Origin: an uncultured Granulosicoccus sp.
GTDB taxonomy: Bacteria; Pseudomonadota; Gammaproteobacteria; Granulosicoccales; Granulosicoccaceae
Reading direction: 5' to 3'
Length of the DNA stretch: 51,772 nt
Assembly (NCBI GenBank): GCA_947495035.1
Contig: CANLXI010000040.1
Span: 1 to 51,772 of the forward strand
A program made the translations under genes and the position numbers. This document shows, piece by piece, positions 25,256 through 33,308 of this stretch; position 1 is the stretch's first letter, and every line of letters begins with the position of its first letter. The notes below the pieces were generated by a model, which worked only from the letters and a program-made list of their open reading frames with translations, made no database searches and was not told where the DNA came from.

Positions 25256-26200
25256 ATGAGCGATACGACATCTTCAGCGGACAGGGGCGCAGGCACGCGC
25301 TTTCCGTTCATCGACTTCAGCGCGCCGCGTCATCGTGCCAAATTCGGTTATCTGTTGCTGGCCCCGGCCGTGCTGCTGATGGCCGTGATCATTGTCTACC
25401 CGATATTGCTGTCGGTCAGCATCAGTCTGCAGGATGTGCGCATCGCCCGTATCGGTGATAGCAGCGAACCGTGGACACTGGAGAACTACCAGTGGCTGTT
25501 CGGTTCCGGGGAAACCTGGCAGGCACTGTGGGTCACGTTCAAGCTGGTGGCAGTGGTCGGTGGCTTGTCGGTCATCATCGGCTTTGCCACGGCTATACTG
25601 GTGAACCAGAAATTTCATGGTCGCACCGCTGCGCGTCTGTTCGTTGCGTTGCCCTGGGCCGTGCCGGAAGTTGTGGCGACAGTGATCTGGGCCTGGATGC
25701 TGGACAGCTCCTTCGGGCTGGTCAACTGGGTACTGCTGACTTCCGGCATGGTCGCCGAGCCGATTGCATTCGGTTCGGACCCGAATGCCGCCTTTGCCGC
25801 CGTCTGTTTCGTGATGATCTGGAAGGGCTATCCACTGATGTCGATCATGCTGCTGGCCGGTTTGCAGTCCATTCCCGAAGAACAATATCAGGCCGCGAAG
25901 GTCGATGGTGCTGGTGTGTGGCAGCGTTTCTGGTACATCACCTTGCCAAACATGCTGCCGGTGGCAGGCGTCACGATGGTCATGACGACACTCTGGGTTT
26001 TTCGCGATTTTGCCATCATCCACGTCCTCACCCAGGGCGGACCGCTCGGCGCGACCACGACCTTGTCGATTCTGACCTTCGAACAGAGTTTTGAATTCTT
26101 CCGTATGGGGCAGGGCGCGGCGGTAGGCGTGCTGACAATGGTGCTCTGCGCGGTGATCAGTCGTGCGCTGGTCGGGCGCATGGCGAAATCGGTGCACTGA
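25256..26200 (+). CDS. ABC sugar transporter permease (MalF-like)
   Basis: The 314-residue inner-membrane protein has about six membrane helices. The first is LLLAPAVLLMAVIIVYPILL (residues 32-51). The cytoplasmic EAA loop that contacts the ATPase reads SIPEEQYQAAKVDGAGVW, followed by ITLPNMLPV. It pairs with the second permease 10 bases downstream to form the channel. The ATG at 25256 follows a weak purine-rich stretch. The cargo is expected to match that of the binding protein at 23934. Confidence 0.92.
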   Translation: MSDTTSSADRGAGTRFPFIDFSAPRHRAKFGYLLLAPAVLLMAVIIVYPILLSVSISLQDVRIARIGDSSEPWTLENYQWLFGSGETWQALWVTFKLVAVVGGLSVIIGFATAILVNQKFHGRTAARLFVALPWAVPEVVATVIWAWMLDSSFGLVNWVLLTSGMVAEPIAFGSDPNAAFAAVCFVMIWKGYPLMSIMLLAGLQSIPEEQYQAAKVDGAGVWQRFWYITLPNMLPVAGVTMVMTTLWVFRDFAIIHVLTQGGPLGATTTLSILTFEQSFEFFRMGQGAAVGVLTMVLCAVISRALVGRMAKSVH

Positions 26201-26210
26201 GGAGAGAAAC

Positions 26211-27044
26211 ATGGAAAAGAGAAGCCCACTGGGCACCTTCGCGCTCTACGCAACCGTGATCACGAGCTGCGCGCTGCTGCTCTTCCCGATCTACTGGATG
26301 GTGGTGACAGCCTTGCAGCCTGCATCCAATCTGCGAGCCTATCCACCGCAGTTCTGGCCCACAGATCCGCAATGGAATGTCTTTGCCGATCTGCTGGACA
26401 AGCATCCCTTCGTGTTGTGGTTCAGCAACACGATTCTGATCGCCTTCGCCACGATGACCATCTCTCTGGCCGTGTCCATTCTGGCAGCCTATGCACTTTC
26501 GCGTTTCCGGCTGCGTGGTGGACAGGGGCTCGGGCTGTTCATTCTCACATCCAAGATGCTGCCTGCCACGCTGCTGATCATTCCGCTGTTTGCGATCTTT
26601 CGATCCACCGGACTGGTTGGATCGCTCTGGTCAGTGGTGATTGCCCAGGCGACCCTGATCGTGCCGTTCTGCACCTGGATGCTCAAAGGCTATTTCGACA
26701 CCATGCCGCCCGAGCTGGAACAGGCCGCACTGGTGGATGGCTGCTCGCCACTGGGTACCATCTTTCGTATCGTGCTGCCGGTGGCGGCCCCGGGGCTAGC
26801 CGCGACAGCGCTCTATGCCTTCGTGGTCAGCTGGTCGGATTTTCTCTTCGGTCGTACCTTTCTGACCACCAGCGACGAAAACTGGACGCTGCAGATGGGC
26901 ATCGCGTCCCTGAAGGGCGAGTTCGTGACCGAGTGGAACGTTATCATGGCCGGCTCGATCATGGCCTCCATTCCCATCATCATTGTCTATCTCTTTCTTG
27001 AGCGTTTCCTGGTCGGCGGTCTGTCCGCCGGATCAGAGAAGTAG
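26211..27044 (+). CDS. ABC sugar transporter permease (MalG-like)
   Basis: This 277-residue permease has about six membrane helices and the EAA loop MPPELEQAALVDGCSPLG with IVLPVAAPGL. The C-terminus FLERFLVGGLSAGSEK matches the MalG-type ending GLTAGAVK. The ATG at 26211 has GGAG seven bases upstream; an in-frame start at 26163 lies within the preceding permease gene and is less likely. It forms a heterodimer with the MalF-like permease. Confidence 0.92.
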   Translation: MEKRSPLGTFALYATVITSCALLLFPIYWMVVTALQPASNLRAYPPQFWPTDPQWNVFADLLDKHPFVLWFSNTILIAFATMTISLAVSILAAYALSRFRLRGGQGLGLFILTSKMLPATLLIIPLFAIFRSTGLVGSLWSVVIAQATLIVPFCTWMLKGYFDTMPPELEQAALVDGCSPLGTIFRIVLPVAAPGLAATALYAFVVSWSDFLFGRTFLTTSDENWTLQMGIASLKGEFVTEWNVIMAGSIMASIPIIIVYLFLERFLVGGLSAGSEK

Positions 27045-27058
27045 CGGAGCACAAATTC

Positions 27059-28180
27059 ATGGCCACTGTACAATTCAACCAGATCCGGAAAAGCTATGGC
27101 TCGGTGGAGGCTATCCGCGACTTCAATCTGGACATCGAAGATGGTGAATTCTGTGTCTTCGTCGGTCCGTCGGGTTGTGGAAAATCCACCGCACTGAAGA
27201 TGCTGGCAGGGCTGGAGGCGACGTCGGGCGGCTCCATCAGCATTGGTGGACGAGACGTCACCGAGCTGGGACCGGGCAAACGGGACATCGCGATGGTGTT
27301 TCAGAACTACGCACTCTACCCACACATGACGGTACGCAAGAACATCGGTTTTGGTCTGAAAATGCACGGCATGCCCGCCAACGACGTCAACAAGCGCGTC
27401 GAGGAGGCCGCCAGGGTGCTGGAGTTGACACCCTATCTGGACAGAAAGCCACGTGCCCTGTCCGGCGGTCAGCGACAGCGTGTAGCCCTGGGCCGTGCCA
27501 TCGTGCGCGAGCCCAAGGCCTTCCTGATGGACGAACCGCTATCGAATCTGGACGCCAAGCTGCGGGTGCAGACCCGCTCCGAGATCGTGAAGTTGCAGCA
27601 GCGACTGGGTGTAACGACGATCTACGTCACGCACGATCAGACCGAGGCGCTGACCATGGCTGACAAGATCGTGGTGATGCGAGGCGGCGTCATTCAGCAG
27701 GTCGGCACCGCCGAGAATCTGTTTCATCACCCGAACAATATCTTCGTCGCCGGTTTCATCGGCTCACCCGGCATGAACTTCTTCCACGGCAAGGTCGAGG
27801 CGGGAGCCGATGGACCGGTGATGCGCTTCGGAGAGTCCATCGTTGCCTTGCCGGCTCACTGCACTGCAAGGGTGGGGCGCGATCTGGTGTTCGGCATTCG
27901 TCCGGAGCATGTGCGCATCGGCACGGACGGACCCGCTGTCGATCTGTCGCTGGTGGAAAACCTGGGGACAGAAAAGATATTGCATTTTCATACGCCCGAT
28001 CAGAATACACTGGAACTGGATCGCTCGGCGCTGGCAAACGATGAGGAGCGTGATGCGCAAACATTGCTCATTCGCGTGATCGATGACCATCGCTATCGCC
28101 AGGGCGATACCTTGAATCTGACATTCCCGGTGGACAAGATTCATGTGTTTGATCCTGACACCAACGAAATCGTGAATTGA
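27059..28180 (+). CDS. ABC sugar transporter ATP-binding protein (UgpC/MalK family)
   Basis: The 373-residue ATPase has GPSGCGKST (Walker A, residues 39-47), the ABC signature LSGGQRQRVALGRAI and the Walker B/D-loop MDEPLSNLDAKLR, followed by the switch histidine in YVTHDQTEA. A C-terminal OB-fold regulatory domain of the MalK type spans about 240-373 (FGIRPEHVRIG). It powers the importer formed by the two permeases. GGAG lies ten bases before the ATG at 27059. Confidence 0.95.
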   Translation: MATVQFNQIRKSYGSVEAIRDFNLDIEDGEFCVFVGPSGCGKSTALKMLAGLEATSGGSISIGGRDVTELGPGKRDIAMVFQNYALYPHMTVRKNIGFGLKMHGMPANDVNKRVEEAARVLELTPYLDRKPRALSGGQRQRVALGRAIVREPKAFLMDEPLSNLDAKLRVQTRSEIVKLQQRLGVTTIYVTHDQTEALTMADKIVVMRGGVIQQVGTAENLFHHPNNIFVAGFIGSPGMNFFHGKVEAGADGPVMRFGESIVALPAHCTARVGRDLVFGIRPEHVRIGTDGPAVDLSLVENLGTEKILHFHTPDQNTLELDRSALANDEERDAQTLLIRVIDDHRYRQGDTLNLTFPVDKIHVFDPDTNEIVN

Positions 28181-28183
28181 ACC

Positions 28184-29857
28184 TTGGACAGATTTGACAA
28201 GATAGCGGAACGATTCCCCGGTGCTGGCACATTGGTCAAGGGTATCCAGATTGTCGAGATTCTCGATGAGATCGGTCACCCCGCCACGTCCACGGAACTG
28301 CTTTCCGCCACCGGCCTGCCCAAGGCCACGTTCTATCGATTGCTTGGTGCGCTGATCGAGTTCGGCTATATCAGGCACGATGCGCGGCTCAAGACCTACG
28401 CACTGGGCCATCGACTGATCGAACTGGCCAGCCGCTCGATGGCCAGTTTCGACCTGCGCAACGCGGCAGAAGGGGAGGTCATGCGGTTGTCAACCGAACT
28501 CAATGAAACCGTCAGTCTCGCAGCGCTTGAGGGCGATCGCATCATCTATGTGGATGTACGCCGACCGCCCAACCCGCTGGCCATCGGGGTGGAAATCGGT
28601 CGCGAGTTGCCGGCACTGCAGAGTGCCTCGGGACACGCGATTCTATCGGCCATGCCGCCACACCAGGTCAATGGCATGATCAGCAAGCTGTCATCTGAAG
28701 AACAAGCCTCACTGCTGGCCGATTTTGCCATCAGCCGCGCACGTGGCTATTCACTGGCCGATTCGCGCAACCTGGAAGGCGTCATCGTGATAGCGGTGCC
28801 AGTCAGCGGACCACCGGGCATGGGACGTGGCGCCATCGTGGTGACCGCGCTGGCCAGTCGATTGCTCTATGAACGCCGCCATGTCATTGGTCGCGATCTC
28901 ATGGAAGCGGCACGTCGGGTGATGGGGAACATCGGCAGTGCCCCGGTGAGTATCACGCCCAATCCGCGGCGCACGCCGCACGTGGAAGAGGGGCTGGAAT
29001 GTCTGTCCGCTGTGGGTGCCATCGTCGGTGAGGGACCTGTGTGGGACGCACGTGAAGGACTGCTGCACTGGGTTGATGTCGCCGCACCTGCCTTTCATGT
29101 TTTCGACCCGAAGCGCGGTGAGGGTCGCATGATCCCGGCCCCCTATCTGGTGAGTGCCGTTCTGCCGGCCAGCGGCAATGCCATGGTGGCAGTCACCCAG
29201 AACGGGCTGGAGCACTACGATCCGGTGACTGGCAAGCTCAAGACGATATACAACCCCGAGGCTCACTTGCCGGCAAACCGCTTCAATGATGCCAAAACCG
29301 ATCCGGCCGGGAGAGTCTGGACCGGATCGATGAGCCTTGATGCCTCGATGCCTTCCGGATCGCTCTACCGCTTCGACTCGGTGACCGAAGCCCGGGCCGT
29401 GGATGGAGGCTTTCAGGTATCCAACGGCATGGACTGGAGCCCGGATGGGCGTACCTTCTATTTCACGGACACGGCGTTGGGCGTCGTCTTCTCCTATGAT
29501 TTCGACCCTGTCACTGGCGCGCTTTCCAATCGCAGCAGTTTCCTGAGTTTCGATCCGGCTGACGGCAAGCCGGACGGGCTGTGTGTGGACAGCGAGGGCA
29601 ATCTGTGGATTGCCATCTGGGACGGCTGGCGAGTGGCCTGCTATGACGCGAACGGCCAGCTGAAACGCGTGATCGATCTACCGGTGCCGCGGCCCACCAG
29701 CTGCTGTTTCGGTGGCGAAGACGGCAAGCGGCTCTTCATCACCTCTGCCTCGATTCGTCTGCCTGCCAGTGTGCTGGAAGAGGCGCCGTTATCCGGGGCC
29801 TTGTTTGCCATCGACGTGGATGTGGCTGGGCAGCCGGTCACGGAGGTGGTGCTATGA
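28184..29857 (+). CDS. IclR regulator fused to SMP-30/gluconolactonase
   Basis: This 557-residue product joins two normally separate proteins. Residues 14-75 are an IclR winged helix-turn-helix (KGIQIVEILDEIG, GLPKATFYRLLGAL). Residues 90-255 are the IclR effector domain (LNETVSLAALEGDRIIYVD, SASGHAILSAM). Residues 275-557 are an SMP-30 beta-propeller with candidate metal ligands in GEGPVWD, NRFNDAKTDPAGRVWTG, SNGMDWSPDG and PDGLCVDSEGNLWIA. The lactonase hydrolyses sugar lactones from the SDR enzyme. The frame is continuous with no stop between domains. It begins with TTG at 28184, four bases after the ATPase stop, with only a weak ribosome binding site. The fusion may sense the pathway's own lactone and regulate the operon through 21798-21811. 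Confidence 0.88.
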   Translation: MDRFDKIAERFPGAGTLVKGIQIVEILDEIGHPATSTELLSATGLPKATFYRLLGALIEFGYIRHDARLKTYALGHRLIELASRSMASFDLRNAAEGEVMRLSTELNETVSLAALEGDRIIYVDVRRPPNPLAIGVEIGRELPALQSASGHAILSAMPPHQVNGMISKLSSEEQASLLADFAISRARGYSLADSRNLEGVIVIAVPVSGPPGMGRGAIVVTALASRLLYERRHVIGRDLMEAARRVMGNIGSAPVSITPNPRRTPHVEEGLECLSAVGAIVGEGPVWDAREGLLHWVDVAAPAFHVFDPKRGEGRMIPAPYLVSAVLPASGNAMVAVTQNGLEHYDPVTGKLKTIYNPEAHLPANRFNDAKTDPAGRVWTGSMSLDASMPSGSLYRFDSVTEARAVDGGFQVSNGMDWSPDGRTFYFTDTALGVVFSYDFDPVTGALSNRSSFLSFDPADGKPDGLCVDSEGNLWIAIWDGWRVACYDANGQLKRVIDLPVPRPTSCCFGGEDGKRLFITSASIRLPASVLEEAPLSGALFAIDVDVAGQPVTEVVL

Positions 29858-30594
29858 ACACAGACTTCGATTTCTCCGGGCGTCATGTCATGGTCACCGG
29901 TGCCGCAGCCGGTATCGGCCGCGCGACGGCCTTGAAGTTTGCAGCTGCCGGAGCGCAGGTCAGCGCGGTCGATATTGATGTCGAAGCACTGCAGCAGACG
30001 GCTGCAAGTTCGGATCGTATCCACGCGCTGGGCTGCGATCTGGCCGACAGCACCGCCATTCGCGCCATGATCAAGACGGCTCTGGCGGACAGCGGACCCG
30101 TTACTGTGCTGGTCAACAACGCCGGCGTTGATCGGCGCATCGCCTTCGAGGAGCAAACCGAGGAGCAGTGGCGATGGATGCTCTCGGTAAACCTGGATCA
30201 TCATGCATTGCTGTCGTCATTGATCGCGCCTGGTATGGTCTCGGCAGGAGGAGGGGCCATCGTGAATCTGTCATCCACCGCGTGGATGAAACTGGCCGAA
30301 AACCTGACGGCCTATCACACGGCCAAGGCCGGTATTGTCGGTCTGACCCGGGGGCTGGCACGTGATCTGGGAGCGAAGGGCATTCGGGCCAATGCTATTG
30401 CACCGGGGCGTGTCGTGACCGAAAGGGTTGCCGGACAGGTCAGCGAAGAATGGGTGGCTGACACACAGGCGCTACAGTGCATTCCCGAACTGATCCTACC
30501 CTCGGATATCGCCGATTGCGCCCTGTGGCTGGCCTCGGATGCAGCGCGCATGGTAACTGGACAATGTATTATTGTTGATGGTGGGGTTGTTTAA
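29854..30594 (+). CDS. SDR-family sugar dehydrogenase
   Basis: This 246-residue classical SDR has the NAD(P) motif TGAAAGIG (15-22), NNAG (88-91), catalytic S140 or S141, Y154 and K158 in YHTAK. The C-terminus MVTGQCIIVDGGV is typical. Its ATG overlaps the preceding stop by four bases. It probably oxidises the imported sugar to its lactone, which the upstream SMP-30 domain opens. A fragment of nearly identical sequence with an in-frame 174-base deletion lies at 5557-5709. Confidence 0.92.
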   Translation: MNTDFDFSGRHVMVTGAAAGIGRATALKFAAAGAQVSAVDIDVEALQQTAASSDRIHALGCDLADSTAIRAMIKTALADSGPVTVLVNNAGVDRRIAFEEQTEEQWRWMLSVNLDHHALLSSLIAPGMVSAGGGAIVNLSSTAWMKLAENLTAYHTAKAGIVGLTRGLARDLGAKGIRANAIAPGRVVTERVAGQVSEEWVADTQALQCIPELILPSDIADCALWLASDAARMVTGQCIIVDGGVV

Positions 30595-30886
30595 CGCTGG
30601 GCTTGAGCTCCGTCTGATGTTCAGTCGTGAGACCACGGCAGTAGTGTGCAAATTCTCGACAGTTGTCTGATCAACCTGTTTCTCCGGATCACAGCCAACA
30701 GCACTGGAGACACTTCAGAGAGGCATGAAGTCGACATTGGGTTCGACCCTGCCAAGGTTCGAGTCACCAGAGGCGTGTCGTCGGTCAGAAGCACACCAGG
30801 CGTTGTCAGAGCGGTTGATGGAGCGGCTGGGTGAAGGGGTTGATGTCACTAACCTACGGAATATGTGACAGTTTTGTGGGGTTTTT
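30595..30886. other. Intergenic spacer
   Basis: This 292-base stretch follows the sugar operon. A 62-codon plus-strand frame starts at 30646 without ribosome binding site or recognised domain. No terminator with a clear T-run is visible. Confidence 0.4.
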
Positions 30887-31084
30887 CCAATTCGCGACGC
30901 ACTGCGTCTCGAATTGAGCTGGACGCATTATCGTTGACTGTTTCGCATTGAAAACAAGCAGGCTCACGCCTGGTATTGGCAGGAAGCTTTCAAGTAAGGC
31001 TGGAGTTCCCGTGCGCTCGACCGACAGATCTACAGTCTCAACCTGGAGAAGTACAGGCAATCGCTCTGTAGGCTAATGAATTGA
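30887..31084 (+). pseudogene. DUF1016-type PD-(D/E)XK nuclease, N-terminal fossil
   Basis: One plus-strand frame reads PIRDALRLELSWTHYR, stop, LFRIENKQAHAWYWQEAFK, stop, GWSSRALDRQIYSLNLEKY, then ends at 31084. This order matches the N-terminal domain of DUF1016 (YhcG-like) nuclease proteins, whose family text has LSWTHYR, IENKxAR, WYxxEA and WSxRALxRQI. Two in-frame stops and the lack of the catalytic C-terminal domain show a dead gene. Confidence 0.7.
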
Positions 31085-31153
31085 CACGATAACCTAATAA
31101 TCGTCTGACACGATAACCTAAAAGCTATCGGACACGACGACCTGATTTCATCC
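31082..31153 (+). repeat. Short tandem repeat, 24-base period, three units
   Basis: TGACACGATAACCTAA begins at 31082 and again at 31106, exactly 24 bases apart. A degenerate unit GGACACGACGACCTGA follows at 31130. The period is eight codons, and the plus-strand frame reads HDNL three times (HDNLIIV, HDNLKAI, HDDLISS) with stops at unit ends. It directly follows the DUF1016 fossil. Origin unknown. Confidence 0.8.
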
Positions 31154-31289
31154 TGACTGACAATCTGAAGGAGTCCTGAAAAGATAGCGAATCCAAGGTA
31201 ATGACAGCTTGAATCACTAGCTGTTCTGAAACAGATCGTTCTTTGCTTTTGCAGCTGGTGTACCAAGCTGGTTTGAATTGGGGCGCGTT

Positions 31290-31308
31290 TACGGCGCATA
31301 GCGCCGTA
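31290..31308. other. Perfect inverted repeat, possible hairpin or binding site
   Basis: TACGGCGC (31290-31297) and GCGCCGTA (31301-31308) are separated by ATA. It has no following T-tract, so it is not a standard terminator. The surrounding 31154-31409 contains no gene I can support. Confidence 0.6.
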
Positions 31309-31409
31309 GAATACGCAATGTCTAAACTGGATAAGGATTGCTACCTGTCGCTGATCAGGAAACCCAACGTCCCATGTCGCCTTGCGAGGCAGCCTTCCTG
31401 AAGCGAACC

Positions 31410-31533
31410 ATTATCCACAAATCCTGTGGATAACCCTGTGGGTGACTGGCGTATAGATGGCCAGGAGGGTGTTGCAGTCATGCTCTTGTCATTCTGTACA
31501 AATCATGAGCACCAGGCTGACGTGCTTTTCTGG
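31410..31533. repeat. Dispersed repeat, copy 3, with paired DnaA-box-like motif
   Basis: TTATCCACA (31411-31419) and TGTGGATAA (31425-31433) are perfect inverted DnaA-box consensus 9-mers five bases apart. CGTATAGAT, TCATGCTC, TCATTCTGTACAAA and GTGCTTTTCTG follow in the same order and at nearly the same distances as in copy 1 at 1896-2018. As there, it lies just past the 3' end of a minus-strand gene related to helicases. Confidence 0.8.
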
Positions 31534-31611
31534 TAGGGCTTGACTCTGCAGGCAACGAGACCGTAAAGCCGGCTAGTGTCTCGTTTCGCTACAGGGGCTG
31601 AGCAGACGCTA

Positions 31612-32235
31612 TCAGGGTGCAACTACTGAATCTGCAGTCTCCGAGGTCGCCATCCGCTCCTGCGTCAACCGCGCCAGCTCCGCCACGATAGGCTGTATCT
31701 GCGCATCCGCATTCCTGAACCAGTCGGTGGACCAGATTCTGCGAATCTTCCAACCCAAACCTTCCAGCACTTCTTGTATGAGCCTGTCTCTGTCTCGGGC
31801 TGATTTGGCGGAGTGGTAGGTAGCGCCGTCGCATTCGATTCTCATCAGGAACTCACCGGGTTTGTCGGGGTTGCGCACGGCCAGGTCGATGAAGAAAGCG
31901 GAAACACCGACTTGTGGCTCTAACTCGTAGCCTGCGGCTGCCAGTTTGCGCATCACGGCTACTTCAAAGGCGCTGTCTGGTGGCTTGTCGGTCTCTATGG
32001 TCGAATGCAGATTCTCATCAGGTCCCTCTATGCTAAGGGTGATGTGGTCACTCAGTTTACAGCTGAGAGACGGGTGACAGCTAGACCAGAATCGTCTCCA
32101 TTCGGCGCAGGTTTCACCGGCGCAGCTTCCATATTCGGAATCAGTTGCGTGAAAGAGGGGGAAACACTCTGAATGTTCTCCGCGAGGTAGGGTAGCCGAA
32201 GGAGTAGAGATGCTTGAATCATTGCCAAGGTTCAA
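31612..32235 (-). pseudogene. C-terminal nuclease piece of a DUF4011-type helicase
   Basis: From about residue 86 the product matches the very-short-patch-repair-like endonuclease domain that ends large DUF4011/DUF3320-type SF1 helicases. Key phrases are FEVAVMRKLAAAGYELEPQVG, FFIDLAVRNPDKPGEFLMRI, ECDGATYHSAKSARDRDRL and GWKIRRIWSTDWFRN. The acidic IECDGA and later residues form the nuclease core. Full proteins exceed 1,200 residues; the helicase part is absent, and residues 1-85 look unrelated and Ser/Cys-rich. It is a truncated remnant, although a free nuclease domain cannot be fully excluded. Confidence 0.7.
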
Positions 32236-32246
32236 CCGAGCGTCTG

Positions 32247-32519
32247 CTAAAATGGGAAGTACACGTGATGATCAAATGAGCCCACCACTCTCGTACTGAT
32301 GCCGCCAGCCGACTCACTGAAATTGACACAGGCGTAGGTCAGTGTTTGCAGTTGCTGTGGTCTTGTGTGGCTGTCAAAGAGCAGGGTGCAGAGATTGCGA
32401 AGGACTCCTGGATGATGGTTGTCGAGCGCGCCTGGCGTGACTTCGTAGAGGACCAGCAGCTCGCTTAGAGCCGTCAAGGTGGCCGCAATGGCACAAATAC
32501 CTTGAGATTTGTTCGACAT
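32247..32519 (-). CDS. Small hypothetical protein
   Basis: This 90-residue frame has balanced composition and starts MSNKSQGICAIAATL. I do not recognise a domain, although the early LLVLYEVTPGALDN segment has the look of a small helical protein. The ribosome binding site is weak. It lies between the nuclease remnant and the BREX island, close to the island's expected promoter. It could be a real small gene or chance. Confidence 0.35.
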   Translation of the reverse strand: MSNKSQGICAIAATLTALSELLVLYEVTPGALDNHHPGVLRNLCTLLFDSHTRPQQLQTLTYACVNFSESAGGISTRVVGSFDHHVYFPF

Positions 32520-32801
32520 TCAATCCGTTGGCCGCTAATCTCCAAAGCAGAACTATAATGTTATCGATGAGGGCAGTTGGAAATGAAGTTTCCGAGGTTT
32601 GGCGAGCTGTCGGAGCGTGCGTTCGAAGCTATGGTGTGCAGAAACACTTAACATGGGGTTGCATGCGTAACACTAGTGAGATCTCACCCTAGCTGCAAGG
32701 CATCGGTTGCATAGGGTCTATAGCACGGACCTTCTTCAGTCCTGCCTCGTTGGTCACTAGCTGTTGGTTGGAGATCAACTCTATTAACTCTCTGAATTAT
32801 A
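32520..32801. other. Upstream region of the BREX island
   Basis: This 282-base gap should contain the island's promoter. TATAAT occurs at 32554-32559, but a matching -35 at proper spacing is weak. A second TATAAT at 32798-32803 overlaps the start codon and cannot serve it. No brxR-type regulator gene lies here, unlike many type 1 BREX loci. GC content falls from here onward. Confidence 0.4.
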
Positions 32802-33308
32802 ATGAAAAATAACATAGTTGAGTCGCTCGCTGAGCTTCGGTTGTTAGTCGGGTTCCTCGGTGAAAAGACCCAACACAATTGGTGGGGTAGTAGCTTTATC
32901 GGTGCAACTAGTGAAGCATTTTTGGCCCCAGTGTTCCCCCGAACAACCATGCTCGCCCGTTATCACGGTGTCAGCGAGGCCGCGATGCTTGTGCATGATG
33001 AACACATCGGTGTGGGCGCTAATTTTCATTTGTATCGATTGCCGGATTCATTGGAGCGCGCCGCCGCTAAAGTAGTCGCGACCGACTCTAGCAAAGAGCT
33101 GATGAACTCCGTGTTAGGGAGCAGTGAAGCTGCGTTAGCACGACTGAGTGAGCTGTGTGTGATGGATGCCGAAAAGGTTGAGGGGCCAGTTGTCGTTGGT
33201 AATTATTCGGATGCGGCCCTGAATGACATGGTCCAACTTTCTACTAGTCACTACTTGAAAGCATTTACGGGCGCTTACAAGTGCTTCCCTTATATGAGGG
33301 AAGCTTAG
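32802..33308 (+). CDS. brxE: BrxE-like protein, first gene of BREX island
   Basis: The 168-residue protein begins LAELRLLVGFLGEK and continues NWWGSSFIGATSEAFLAPVFPRT and VHDEHIGVG (H65, D66, E67, H68). These phrases fit the BrxE family, a small protein of unknown function named from type 6 BREX systems. In this locus it opens a type 1-like core. Its TAG shares one base with the GTG of brxA, so the two are coupled. No clear ribosome binding site precedes the ATG; another TTG-type start a few codons in is possible. The BrxE name rests on recalled family features, so a different BREX-associated family is possible. Confidence 0.7.
   Translation: MKNNIVESLAELRLLVGFLGEKTQHNWWGSSFIGATSEAFLAPVFPRTTMLARYHGVSEAAMLVHDEHIGVGANFHLYRLPDSLERAAAKVVATDSSKELMNSVLGSSEAALARLSELCVMDAEKVEGPVVVGNYSDAALNDMVQLSTSHYLKAFTGAYKCFPYMREA

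Noticed and set aside
23850..26236. Long minus-strand frames opposite the ABC transporter genes
   Set aside because: The plus-strand genes carry signal peptides, EAA loops and good ribosome binding sites; the opposite frames arise from GC-rich codon use.
31082..31153. Possible CRISPR array
   Set aside because: The 24-base period has no unique spacers between longer repeats and no cas genes are near.
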